Source: Herbiconiux sp. A18JL235
GTDB taxonomy: Bacteria > Actinomycetota > Actinomycetes > Actinomycetales > Microbacteriaceae
Reading direction: 5' to 3'
DNA length: 64,000 nt
NCBI RefSeq assembly: GCF_040939305.1
Contig: NZ_CP162511.1
Span: 3,968,001-4,032,000 of the forward strand
Shown: one piece after another, positions 25,816-34,432 of the stretch
How positions within the stretch are numbered: position 1 is the first letter of the stretch
Layout of the letters: the number at the start of each line of letters is the position of its first letter
Position numbers and translations under genes: made by a program
Notes under the pieces: generated by a model
What the model was told of the DNA's origin: nothing
The model's input: the letters and a program-made list of their open reading frames with translations, nothing else
Databases searched by the model: none

Positions 25816-27537
25816 CTATTTGCGGGGCTGGATCGTGGTGAGCACGATCGCCGCCGTGGGCGAGCGCAGGTTGGGATCGGCGTAGGGGTTGTCCTCATCG
25901 GGGAAACCGACGAACCGGCTCGTGTTGAACTCCCCGAACTCCGGCCCGTAGAACAGCGGCACCGACGGCGCATCGACGGCGAACAGCTGCTCGAGTTGCG
26001 CGACGACCTCCTTCTGCGCCGCTTTATCGGACGTCGACGCGAACTCCTCGAGAAGAGCGTCTGCCTCGTCGCTGCCGAAGCGGGCGAAGTTCTCGTTCGC
26101 GACCTCCCCGACCGGTTCGACAGTCTCTGTCGACATGGCGCCCCGGTAGAAGTTGTAAGGGGTCGCTCCCTCGCTGCTCCACATGTGAGCCATGTCGAAG
26201 TCGCCGCGCTGTGCCTCGTCGATCACCGCCGACCAGTCCTGGGCCTGCACCGATGCGTCGATGCCGACCGCTTTGAGGTTCTCGGTGATCACCTGAGACG
26301 AGGCCACCCAGTCGGTCGACGCCGATCCGACGATGATCGTCGGGGCGAAGGCACTGCCGTCCGGCAGGGTGCGCATTCCGTCGCTGCCGGCCTTCAGGCC
26401 TGCCTCATCGAGCATCTTCTTCGCGGCTTCGAGGTCGAGCTGGGTCCAGTCGCCGAAGTCGGTGCTGTCGTCGGCCTTCCAGCTCGCGTAACGCGGGCCG
26501 ATGCCGGTGCTGTCGGGCAGCGACGCGTATCCGTTCATGGCGACGTCGATGATCTGCTCGCGGTTGATGGCCATGCTGATCGCCTTGCGCACGTTCGGGT
26601 CGTCGAACGGCGCCTTGGTCGTGTTGAGGTAGAGCTGAGCCGTGCCCCAGATCGGCGGGAACCAGTAGCAGTTCGTCTCCGGCGCACGAGAGACGTAGGT
26701 GTTGGCGATGTCGGGCACGAAGACGTCGGCCCAGTCGATCTCGCCGTTCGCCAGTGCCAGCTGGACGGAGTCGTTGCTCGGGAAGGCGGGCACCCGTACG
26801 CCCTGGATGTAGGGCTTGCCCTCGTCCCAGTAGTCCGGGTTGCGGTCGACCTCGTACACCTGCGTGTCGAATTGGGCGATCTCGGTGAAGGGGCCGGTGG
26901 CGACCGGGTTCTCGTTGGTGAACTCGAGCGGGTTGGGGACGTCCTTCCAGATGTGCTGGGGAACGATCAACTGAGCGCCGAGGAGGTACACAGCCTGGGA
27001 GTTCGGCTCCTCGAGGGTGATCTGCACCGACGTGGGGCTCGTCGCCGTGATCGCTGTCGCGTAGTCGAACGAGCCGAGGTTCGCCTTGGCGAGTTCCATC
27101 GAGAACACCACGTCGTCGGCGGTGAACGGCTGCCCGTCCGACCAGGTGACCCCGTCTCGGAGCGTGAAGGTGACCGTGAGGCCGTCGTCCGACGTCGCCC
27201 ACTCCGTCGCCAGCCTGGGATCGAGTTCGCCGGAGCCGCGGTTCTGCACGAACAGGGGTTCGTACATGGCGAACGCAGTGGGGTACAGCGCATTGGGCGA
27301 GAAGGGGTTGAAGTTGCGCGAGAAGGAGGTGTTCCCCTCCCGCCCGATCGTGAGGACCCCGCTGGGGTCGGTCGAACCGGCGTCGAGCGAATTGTCGACA
27401 CATTTCGATGATGCAGCTGACACCGTCGTCTCGCCCGTCGGGTTCGACGAGCCCGGGGTGCAGCCTGACAACAGAATTCCCAGCGCGGCGAGCGCCGCGA
27501 TGGGGAGCGCAGATCGCGCTCCGAACAAATGCCTCAT
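25816..27537 (-). CDS. Family 5 extracellular solute-binding lipoprotein
   Basis: 573 residues with lipobox LLSGC (Cys26). Family 5 (oligopeptide/nickel/oligosaccharide) features: TFTLRDGVTWSDGQPFTADDVVFSMEL, AQLYLNTTKAPFDDPNVRKAISMAINR and a C-terminal YGPEFGEFNTSRFVGFPDEDNPY. The family includes binders of beta-oligosaccharides as well as peptides; the three GH32 neighbours argue for fructo-oligosaccharides (inference). First gene of an eight-gene minus-strand operon, with GAGGAG just before its ATG and a LacI-like palindrome 70 bases upstream. Confidence 0.9.
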   Translation of the reverse strand: MRHLFGARSALPIAALAALGILLSGCTPGSSNPTGETTVSAASSKCVDNSLDAGSTDPSGVLTIGREGNTSFSRNFNPFSPNALYPTAFAMYEPLFVQNRGSGELDPRLATEWATSDDGLTVTFTLRDGVTWSDGQPFTADDVVFSMELAKANLGSFDYATAITATSPTSVQITLEEPNSQAVYLLGAQLIVPQHIWKDVPNPLEFTNENPVATGPFTEIAQFDTQVYEVDRNPDYWDEGKPYIQGVRVPAFPSNDSVQLALANGEIDWADVFVPDIANTYVSRAPETNCYWFPPIWGTAQLYLNTTKAPFDDPNVRKAISMAINREQIIDVAMNGYASLPDSTGIGPRYASWKADDSTDFGDWTQLDLEAAKKMLDEAGLKAGSDGMRTLPDGSAFAPTIIVGSASTDWVASSQVITENLKAVGIDASVQAQDWSAVIDEAQRGDFDMAHMWSSEGATPYNFYRGAMSTETVEPVGEVANENFARFGSDEADALLEEFASTSDKAAQKEVVAQLEQLFAVDAPSVPLFYGPEFGEFNTSRFVGFPDEDNPYADPNLRSPTAAIVLTTIQPRK

Positions 27538-27606
27538 GGGCAGTTCTCCTCATTGAGTGCTTGGGACAGAGGTCGAGTAGGCGCCTCGTGGCCAGTGTTG
27601 CGCTGC

Positions 27607-27618
27607 TAACTCGAGTTA
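27607..27618. promoter_or_regulatory. Palindromic LacI-type operator of the fructan locus
   Basis: TAACTCGAGTTA is a perfect 12-bp palindrome centred on CG in the 170-base divergent region between the transporter operon (start 27537) and the plus-strand GH32 (start 27708). It fits a LacI-family site; the LacI gene at 29200 is the likely binder. Confidence 0.65.
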
Positions 27619-27707
27619 CCATAATGTAGACACAGAGCTGATGCTGAGTCAACTCGATCTGAGAACACGGAGTTCGCCGCGACGACGCGGCCAAGGAGGA
27701 ACACACC

Positions 27708-29207
27708 ATGAGCCCCTCAACCACCACTTCCCCCGCACAGACGCGGGCCTTCGCGCGCTTCGCGGACGGACTGCCGGTGGGTGATGTCATCCCGTTCTGG
27801 CATGACGGCACATATCACCTGTTCATCCTGACGCCGCCCGCGAGCACCCTGCACTACCCGGAGCGGCTGCTCACCACCTGGCGCCACATCACGTCGACGG
27901 ACTTGATCGACTGGACCGAGCTGCCGCCCGCCATCGCTCCCGGCGACCCCGCGGAGGCAGATGGCGGCGGCATCTGGACGGGATCGGTCATCGAGGCCGA
28001 CGGTCTGTTCCACATCTTCTACACCGCGCATGCGTCCGACTCCCTGCAGGCGATCTGTCACGCGACGAGCCCCGATGGAATCACCTGGGAGAAGGATCCG
28101 GCGAACCCCATCTCGCGGCCCGACCCGAGCCGGTTCGAGTCGAACGACTGGCGAGATCCCTTCGTGTTCTGGAATGCGGAGGAACAGCGGTACTGGATGC
28201 TCATCACCGCGCGCTCGCTGCTCGCGAACGCGGCGAGCCGTGGAGTCGTGGCGTTCGCGACGTCGACCGATCTGACGGCGTGGAGCGAGTTCGAGATCTT
28301 CTACGACACCTTCCTCACCCACGCGCCCGAATGCCCCGAGGTGTTCCGTCTCGGAGACTCCTGGGTACTCGGGTACTCGCGCTTCACCGACCGGCGGGGA
28401 ACCGTCTACCGCGTGTCGGAGAGCCTCTCCGGCCCCTGGCGGAGCTTCGGTGCAGAGGGCCCCGACGCGGCCAACTGGTACGCGGCCAAAGGGCTGAGCG
28501 ACGCCACCGGCCGACGGATCGCCTTCGGCTGGGTGCCCGATCACGATCCCGAACTCCGAGACCCGGCGAACCCATGGCTGTGGGCGGGCGACCTCGCCCT
28601 CCCCCGCGAGCTACGACTCGACGAGCGGGGCCGGATCACCATGCACATGCCGGTCGAGGTGGAGCACGCCATCGGATCTGCGACCGCCCTTACTGAAGCA
28701 GGGGGAACCGACAACTGGTCGTCGATCGCCGGTCGCGGAATTCAGGGGAACGCGATCGGCACAGTCGCTACACGGGTCTTCGAATCGGCAGAGGCATCCA
28801 CCGCATCCGTCTTCTCCGCCACCTTCGACGACGTCGACGACAGCCAGCTGGTCGGAGTCGTCGTACACACGAATGAGATGGTCGACCATGGCGTGGGAAT
28901 TTACTATTACCCTCGTATCCACAGCATCCGGGCCGTCGACATGAAGGCACCGGCGGGCAAGGTCACGGCCGAGTACGAGTCGATGTTCGGGCAGTATGCG
29001 CCCGTCGCCGAGCATGATCTCACCGGACCACTGGAAGGCCCGGTGGAGTTCCGGGTCGTGATCAGAGGAGATGTGGTGGAGGCATTCGTCGGAGAGGCCT
29101 GCTGCCTGACCTTCCGGTCGAAGGGCGCCGAGTCCACCCATGCGGCCGTCGTCGTCGTCGACGGAGACGCGCGCGTCTCCGACATCTCGTGGCGACGCTT
29201 TGGCTGA
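27708..29207 (+). CDS. Cytoplasmic GH32 beta-fructosidase
   Basis: 499 residues, no signal peptide. Clear GH32 motifs: VGDVIPFWHDGTYHLFIL (nucleophile Asp26), WRDPFVFWN (RDP), and PECPEVFRLGD with the classic Glu-Cys acid/base motif, followed by a beta-sandwich (VEFRVVIRGDVVEAFVGE). It probably splits imported fructo-oligosaccharides to fructose and sucrose or glucose. Strong AAGGAGG 8 bases before the ATG. Divergent from the transporter operon and followed, with a short overlap, by the LacI regulator gene. Confidence 0.88.
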   Translation: MSPSTTTSPAQTRAFARFADGLPVGDVIPFWHDGTYHLFILTPPASTLHYPERLLTTWRHITSTDLIDWTELPPAIAPGDPAEADGGGIWTGSVIEADGLFHIFYTAHASDSLQAICHATSPDGITWEKDPANPISRPDPSRFESNDWRDPFVFWNAEEQRYWMLITARSLLANAASRGVVAFATSTDLTAWSEFEIFYDTFLTHAPECPEVFRLGDSWVLGYSRFTDRRGTVYRVSESLSGPWRSFGAEGPDAANWYAAKGLSDATGRRIAFGWVPDHDPELRDPANPWLWAGDLALPRELRLDERGRITMHMPVEVEHAIGSATALTEAGGTDNWSSIAGRGIQGNAIGTVATRVFESAEASTASVFSATFDDVDDSQLVGVVVHTNEMVDHGVGIYYYPRIHSIRAVDMKAPAGKVTAEYESMFGQYAPVAEHDLTGPLEGPVEFRVVIRGDVVEAFVGEACCLTFRSKGAESTHAAVVVVDGDARVSDISWRRFG

Positions 29208-30255
29208 GACCTCGAACCCCTCGCCCGCTCGGCGACGTCGCGCCACGATGAGCGACGTCGCCGAGCGGGCAGGGGTGTCGCGCACCTCCGTCTCCCTCAT
29301 CCTCAACAATCACGAGACCCGCATCGCACCCGAGACGCAGCGGCGGGTACGTCAGATCGCCGAGGAGCTGGGGTTCCGCCCGTCGCGAGCAGCTCTGCAA
29401 CTGCGCACGCAGCAGTCGCAGGTCATCTCCTTCATCGGCGACGAGATCGCCTCCGGCCCGTTCGCCGGCGGCCTCATCGCCGGCGCCCAGGCCGCCGCAG
29501 CGCTCCAGTCCCACGCACTCATGGTGATGAACTCAGGCATACCCGGCGACATCACCGCCGTCGACCCGACCATCCTGGAAGACCGCCAGGCCGACGGCAA
29601 CGTCTACGCCACAGTGATGACGAGACGGGTCGTTCTGCCGCCTTCGGCGTCGGAATCCCCGACGGTTCTCCTCAACTGCTTCTCGGAGTCCGACGCGCTC
29701 GCGCAGATCCTTCCCGATGATCGGAACGGCGAGCGTACCGCCACGAGGTGCGCTCTCGATCACGGACACCGGCGCATCGGGCTGATCATGGGCGAGCTCG
29801 GCACGCAGCCCGCCTCCGATCGACTCGAAGGCTACGCCGAAGCATTGGCCGAGGCAGACGTCGAGTACGACGAGCACCTCGTCTGGCACGGGGACTGGAA
29901 CGGCAACACCGGGTACGACGCCGCGATCCACATGCTGCAGCTGCCACATCCTCCCACCGCATTCATCTGCGGGAACGACCGGATAGCTCTCGGCGTCTAC
30001 GAGGCGGTGCGCAACCTCTCCCTTCGCATACCGGACGACATCTCGGTGATCGGCTACGACGACCAGCGAGAGATCACGCAGTTCATGCACCCGCCGCTCA
30101 CGACGGTACGACTCCCCTACGAGGAGATGGGACGGGTCGCTGTGAACTCGCTGCTCGCCGGCGACGAGATCGGCACGGTGTATGTCGCGTGCGACCTGAT
30201 CGAGCGCGCCTCCGTCTCCTCTCCCCGCGGGGGCGGCGGCCCTGTCACTCACTAG
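29200..30255 (+). CDS. LacI-family regulator of the fructan locus
   Basis: HTH RATMSDVAERAGVSRTSVSLIL, hinge region RPSRAALQLRTQQ, then the periplasmic-binding-like effector domain (VISFIGDEIASGPFAGGLIAGA ... TAFICGNDRIALGVYEAV ... VIGYDDQREITQFMHPPLTTVRLPYEEMG). The start is uncertain: TTG at 29200 (351 residues, overlapping the GH32 stop) keeps a normal stretch before the HTH; ATG at 29248 (335 residues) would begin at the first helix. Neither has a strong ribosome site, so coupling to the GH32 is likely. Expected to bind the palindrome at 27607-27618 and respond to a fructoside. Confidence 0.87.
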   Translation: MAETSNPSPARRRRATMSDVAERAGVSRTSVSLILNNHETRIAPETQRRVRQIAEELGFRPSRAALQLRTQQSQVISFIGDEIASGPFAGGLIAGAQAAAALQSHALMVMNSGIPGDITAVDPTILEDRQADGNVYATVMTRRVVLPPSASESPTVLLNCFSESDALAQILPDDRNGERTATRCALDHGHRRIGLIMGELGTQPASDRLEGYAEALAEADVEYDEHLVWHGDWNGNTGYDAAIHMLQLPHPPTAFICGNDRIALGVYEAVRNLSLRIPDDISVIGYDDQREITQFMHPPLTTVRLPYEEMGRVAVNSLLAGDEIGTVYVACDLIERASVSSPRGGGGPVTH

Positions 30256-30573
30256 CCTTACCCTCCCTCCCGCCGGGCGTTGCGTCACGGCGATTGCCTT
30301 CTCAGGACGGACTTCAGCGAACCGACGAGGGGCTAGTTCCACTTCTCGGTGCGACCAGTCCCGACGTGATGCACCGGACGCAGCAGCCGGTGAAGGTCGT
30401 CAGCACGAAGAATGCGGCCGGCAACGGGTGAGGACAGCCGCGACCCAAAGGTGCAGCGGAAGCCAGACCATCAGATTGCCGCCAACGTAGATCCGTCAGT
30501 CGCGTTGACGCAATTCCCGAGTTGTTCTCCTTTCAGCCGTCTATCTCAGCCGTCTATCGCGTGCGCGCCCGAG
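30256..30573. other. 318-base non-coding gap between convergent units
   Basis: Lies between the LacI gene end and the iolG end. No coding stretch with a ribosome site or family match, and no clear strong hairpin. It contains the exact 13-bp tandem duplication at 30533-30558. Confidence 0.6.
30533..30558. repeat. 13-bp tandem duplication
   Basis: TCAGCCGTCTATC occurs twice back to back (30533-30545, 30546-30558), 15 bases from the end of iolG. No function evident. Confidence 0.8.
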
Positions 30574-31578
30574 TCAGGCGACGGTGATCGTCCGGCCCTC
30601 GCGGGCGGAGCGATCCGCCGCGTCGGCGAGCACCAGCGCGGCGCGGCCGTCGTCGAAGGTAGGGCTCGTGGAGGCCTGGCCGCGGGCGAGCTTCACGAAC
30701 TCCCGCAGTTCCGCCGCATAGGCCAGGGCGTAGCGGGTGAGGAAGAACGGCTCGAAGGGCGACGCCGTGCCCGCTCCCGTCGATGTCGACGAACGCACCA
30801 GGTCGGTGTGCAGGTTGTCGACCTGCAGCATCCCCCGTTCGCCGAAGGCCTCGATGCGCTGGTCGTACCCGGTCGCGCTGTGCCGCGAGTTCACGATCGT
30901 GATGAGGGCTCCGCCGCGGGTGCGCAGCGTCGTCACCGCGGTGTCGAAGTCGCCGTGCCGCCTCGCCCCGTCGTCGAAGAGGGTGCTGCCGGTGGCGGAG
31001 ACCTCGACGATGTCGGAGGCGAAGAAGCGCGCCATGTCGAAGTCGTGGATGGTCATGTCGCGGAAGATGCCCCCTGACCCGGCGAGGTACGACTCGGGGG
31101 GCGCGGCGGGGTCGCGGCTGATGATCGTGAGCTGCTCGAGCTCCCCGATCTCGCCCGCCGCCACGCGCGCGCGGGCGGCGGCGAAGCTCGGGTCGAAGCG
31201 GCGGTTGAAGCCGATGGCCACGGGCACGCCGGCCACGGCCACCTTCGCCGCGAGGGCATCGACACGAGTGATGTCGAGGTCGATGGGCTTCTCGCAGAGC
31301 ACCGGAAGCCCCGCGTCGATCGAGGCCGCGATGAGGTCGACGTGCGTGGGTGTCGGCGACGCCACGAGCACCGCGTCGATCTCACCCGACGCCACCAGTT
31401 CGGCGGGACTGTCGGTCGCGACACCGCCGTAGCGTGCCGCGATGTCGCGCGCCCCGTCGACGAACGGATCGGCTGTCCACGCCAACACGGCATCCGGGTC
31501 GGCCGTGATGCCGGCGGCGTGCACCCGGCCGATGCGTCCGGCGCCGATGAGGCCGAAGCGGAGGGGGGAGGTGGTCAT
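30574..31578 (-). CDS. iolG: Inositol 2-dehydrogenase (Gfo/Idh/MocA family)
   Basis: 334 residues, cytoplasmic. Rossmann motif GLIGAGRIGRVHA at residues 9-21, the CEKPIDLD motif with the catalytic-region Lys, and SGGIFRDMTIHDFDMARFF, which supplies the conserved Asp/His pair of IolG-type enzymes. It oxidises myo-inositol to 2-keto-inositol with NAD. Last gene of the GH1-iol operon, 17 bases after the iolE-like gene. ATG at 31578 chosen; upstream extension has no ribosome site. Related dehydrogenases of other polyols are possible, but iolB, iolC and iolD alongside make inositol the best reading. Confidence 0.88.
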   Translation of the reverse strand: MTTSPLRFGLIGAGRIGRVHAAGITADPDAVLAWTADPFVDGARDIAARYGGVATDSPAELVASGEIDAVLVASPTPTHVDLIAASIDAGLPVLCEKPIDLDITRVDALAAKVAVAGVPVAIGFNRRFDPSFAAARARVAAGEIGELEQLTIISRDPAAPPESYLAGSGGIFRDMTIHDFDMARFFASDIVEVSATGSTLFDDGARRHGDFDTAVTTLRTRGGALITIVNSRHSATGYDQRIEAFGERGMLQVDNLHTDLVRSSTSTGAGTASPFEPFFLTRYALAYAAELREFVKLARGQASTSPTFDDGRAALVLADAADRSAREGRTITVA

Positions 31579-31595
31579 GATGGTTCTCCTGTCGG

Positions 31596-32513
31596 TCACG
31601 CCCAGGGGCGGAGAGCGTCGCGATTGTGCAGCTGGTCGGCGATGCGCTCGGCACGGAAGCGGTCGAGCGAGACGTCGGGACCGTTGAGGACGTCTTGTTC
31701 CACGACGATCCACCCCTCGTACCCGCGCTCGTCGAGCGCCGTCATCACGGCCGCCAGGTCGATGTCCCCCCGCCCGAAGGCCACGAACGACGTCGACGAC
31801 CAGACCTCGCGCATCTCGCCGCCCGCGGCGAGCACACGACGGAGCTCGGCACCGTCGACGTCTTTGAGGTGCAGATGGTTGATGCGATCACTCCAGCGTC
31901 GCACGGCGTCGAGCGGGTCGCCGCCGGCGATCATGAGATGCCCGGTGTCGAGCGTGAGCCCCACGTCCACGTGGGCGAGAAAGCGATCGACCTCTTCAGG
32001 CGACTCGACATAGGTTCCCGCGTGGTGGTGGAACGTCGGCTCGAACCCCGCAGCGCGCACCCGGGCGGCAGCCCGCGCGACGTTGGCGTACAGGCGACGC
32101 CAGCCGTCGTCGCCCAAAGGGTCGGCCACGTCGCCACGGCCCGGTGCCGCCCGTCGGGCACCTGAGCCGTCATCGGCGAGTGTGGGCAGCGGCAGCCGGG
32201 ACGGGCCGGCCTCGGCCGCATCGGAGAACAGCTCGAGCGCCTCGTCGAGCCCGCCGAGCGCCGCCTCGAACGCCTCGTCGTCGCTGAACGGCAACTGCAC
32301 CCAACCGCCGGCCAGCTCCAGGCCCGAGCGCTCGAGGCGCTGCCGCAGCGCGTCGCCCTCGCCGAGGAACCCGGCGGGCCCGAGGTCGATCCCGGCGTAA
32401 CCCGTCTCGGCGAGGGCCTCCGTCATCTCGTCGGCGGTCACCGTCTGCGCCCCCGCCGGAGTGAGCTCGAAGACGCCGAAGCTCACCGGCGCTCCCGCGA
32501 CCATCGCCTTCAC
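31596..32513 (-). CDS. iolE: IolE-like TIM-barrel isomerase/dehydratase
   Basis: 305 residues from a GTG at 32513 that overlaps the iolD stop (GTGA); an ATG at 32504 is also possible. Xylose-isomerase-like TIM barrel: VSFGVFELTP, GYAGIDLGPAGFLGEGD, TFHHHAGTYVESPEEVDRFL, LTLDTGHLMIAGGDP, HLKDVDG and GWIVVEQDV, holding the Glu/Asp/His metal site. In the pathway it would dehydrate 2-keto-inositol (inosose dehydratase). Placement between iolD and iolG supports this. A loop of about 20 residues rich in Gly/Asp/Ala (near 125-150) is unusual. Confidence 0.82.
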   Translation of the reverse strand: MKAMVAGAPVSFGVFELTPAGAQTVTADEMTEALAETGYAGIDLGPAGFLGEGDALRQRLERSGLELAGGWVQLPFSDDEAFEAALGGLDEALELFSDAAEAGPSRLPLPTLADDGSGARRAAPGRGDVADPLGDDGWRRLYANVARAAARVRAAGFEPTFHHHAGTYVESPEEVDRFLAHVDVGLTLDTGHLMIAGGDPLDAVRRWSDRINHLHLKDVDGAELRRVLAAGGEMREVWSSTSFVAFGRGDIDLAAVMTALDERGYEGWIVVEQDVLNGPDVSLDRFRAERIADQLHNRDALRPWA

Positions 32514-34432
32514 GACGCGCCTCCCAGGAGCGGTCGCTGCGCTGTTCGCCGGCTCTCGTAGTCGGCGCGCGCGCGACGAGTGGAGTCGAGTGTCGCCACT
32601 TCGGCGACGGGAACGTCCCACCACCCTTCACCGCCCGGTGCGTAGACGAGCGGGTCGCTCTCGATGTGGATGACGGTGGAGCGCTCCGAGGCCTTCGCCG
32701 CCGCCATCGCCGCGGTCAGGTCGCGCACGGCGGAGGGCGTACTCGCGATCTCGATGACATCGAGACCGTAGCTCCTGGCGTTCATCGCGAGGTCGACAGG
32801 CAGCAGCTGGTCACCCTCGAAGTCCCAGGCGGCGGGATCCCACGCGCGGTACCGGGTGCCGAAGCGTTCCGACCCGATCGTCTCCGAGAGATGCCCGATG
32901 GACGCGTACCCGTGGTTCTGCACGAGCACGACGATGATCTTGATGCCCTCGGCGACCGCAGTCACCAGCTCCGAGCTGAGCATGAGATACGACCCGTCAC
33001 CGACCAGCACCACCACGTCGCGTCGATCGCCCAGCGCCTCGAGCCCGCGCTTCACCCCGATGGCGCCGGGGATCTCGTAACCCATCGTCGAGAAGGCGTA
33101 CTCCACGTGGTATCCGAGGGCGTCTCGCACCCGCCAGAGCTTCTGCAGGTCTCCGGGAAGGGATCCCGCCGCCTGCACCACGACATCCTCGGGGTCGGTC
33201 GCCGACTGGACGGCACCGATGATCTCCGGCTGGCCGGGTCGGATGCGCCCCGACGGCGCGAAGGCAGCATCGACGGCTGCATCCCACTCCGTCTTCTCGC
33301 GGACGATCCGCTCGGAGTACTCGCGCGACACCTCGAAGCCGTCGAGTTCGGCGAGCAGCGCGACGAGGGCCTCGCGTGCGTCGGCGATGACGGGCAGCTG
33401 GACGCCGTGCTTGTAGCCGTCGAAGGCGGCGACGTTGATGTTCACGAAGCTCACCTGCGCATCCTGGAACGCCGTGCGCGACGCGGTGGTGAAGTCGCTG
33501 TAGCGGGTGCCGATGCCGATGACGAGGTCGGCTTCGGCGGCCAGGCGGTTGGCGGCGGTGGATCCGGTGGCGCCCATGCCCCCCACATACCGGGGATGAT
33601 CCCAGAGCATCGCTCCGCCACCCGCCTGCGTGGTGGTGACGGGGATGCCCGTGGCCTCCACGAGCTCGCGCAAGGAGTCTTCGGCCCCCGAGTACAGCAC
33701 GCCGCCGCCGGCGACGATGAGTGGCCGGCGGGCGCTGCGAATCTTTGTGGCCGCGTGCAGAAGGGGCTGGCGCTCGGGCAGGGGCCGCCGGATGCGCCAC
33801 TCGCGGGGTCGGAGGAACTCCTGGGGCACGTCGAGCGCCTCGGCCTGCACGTCTTCAGGGAGCGCGATCGTCACCGCACCCGTCTCGACCGGGTCGGTCA
33901 ACACGCGCATGGCGGCGAGGGCGATCGAGTACAGCTGCTCGGGGCGCTGCACGCGGTCGAAGAAGCGCGACACCGGCCGGAAGGCGTCGTTCACCGTGAG
34001 ACCGGTGTCGTGGGGCTGCTCGAGCTGCTGCAGGACGGGGTCGGCGACGCGGGACGAGAACGTGTCGCTCGGCAGGAGGAGCACCGGCAGGCGGTTGGTC
34101 GTCGCGAGGGCGGCGCCCGTCAGCATGTTCGTGGCGCCCGGCCCGACCGACGAGGCCGATGCCAGCGTGGCGCGGCGGCGGTGCATGCGCGCGAAGCCGA
34201 CCGACTGGTGCACCATGGCTTGCTCGTTGCGGGCCTGAAAGTAGGGCATGCGGCCGGGGCTCTCGGCGTGCAGCTGGGCCAGGGCCTGCCCCAGTCCGGC
34301 GACGTTCCCATGCCCGAAGATGCCGAACATCCCGGGGATGGTGCGTTCCCGGATGTCGCCGTCGACGGTCCACTGGTTCGCCAAAAACTCCACCAGCGCC
34401 TGGGCCGCGGTCAGTCTCGTGGTACTCGTCAT
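32510..34432 (-). CDS. iolD: 3D-(3,5/4)-trihydroxycyclohexane-1,2-dione hydrolase
   Basis: 640 residues, normal length. Thiamine-diphosphate enzyme of the acetolactate-synthase fold: N-terminal PYR domain (ALVEFLANQW, GIFGHGNVAGLGQAL, ARNEQAMVHQSVGFAR with the cofactor-activating Glu), middle domain (RRPLIVAGGGVLYSGA), and PP domain with GDGSYLMLSSEL...QNHGYASIG, the ThDP-Mg motif. Opens the inositol-derived ring. ATG at 34432 overlaps the iolB stop (ATGA). Confidence 0.93.
   Translation of the reverse strand: MTSTTRLTAAQALVEFLANQWTVDGDIRERTIPGMFGIFGHGNVAGLGQALAQLHAESPGRMPYFQARNEQAMVHQSVGFARMHRRRATLASASSVGPGATNMLTGAALATTNRLPVLLLPSDTFSSRVADPVLQQLEQPHDTGLTVNDAFRPVSRFFDRVQRPEQLYSIALAAMRVLTDPVETGAVTIALPEDVQAEALDVPQEFLRPREWRIRRPLPERQPLLHAATKIRSARRPLIVAGGGVLYSGAEDSLRELVEATGIPVTTTQAGGGAMLWDHPRYVGGMGATGSTAANRLAAEADLVIGIGTRYSDFTTASRTAFQDAQVSFVNINVAAFDGYKHGVQLPVIADAREALVALLAELDGFEVSREYSERIVREKTEWDAAVDAAFAPSGRIRPGQPEIIGAVQSATDPEDVVVQAAGSLPGDLQKLWRVRDALGYHVEYAFSTMGYEIPGAIGVKRGLEALGDRRDVVVLVGDGSYLMLSSELVTAVAEGIKIIVVLVQNHGYASIGHLSETIGSERFGTRYRAWDPAAWDFEGDQLLPVDLAMNARSYGLDVIEIASTPSAVRDLTAAMAAAKASERSTVIHIESDPLVYAPGGEGWWDVPVAEVATLDSTRRARADYESRRTAQRPLLGGAS

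Noticed and set aside
27649..27662. Second LacI operator (TCAACTCGATCTGA) in the fructan promoter
   Set aside because: Only four of six arm positions pair, too weak to call.
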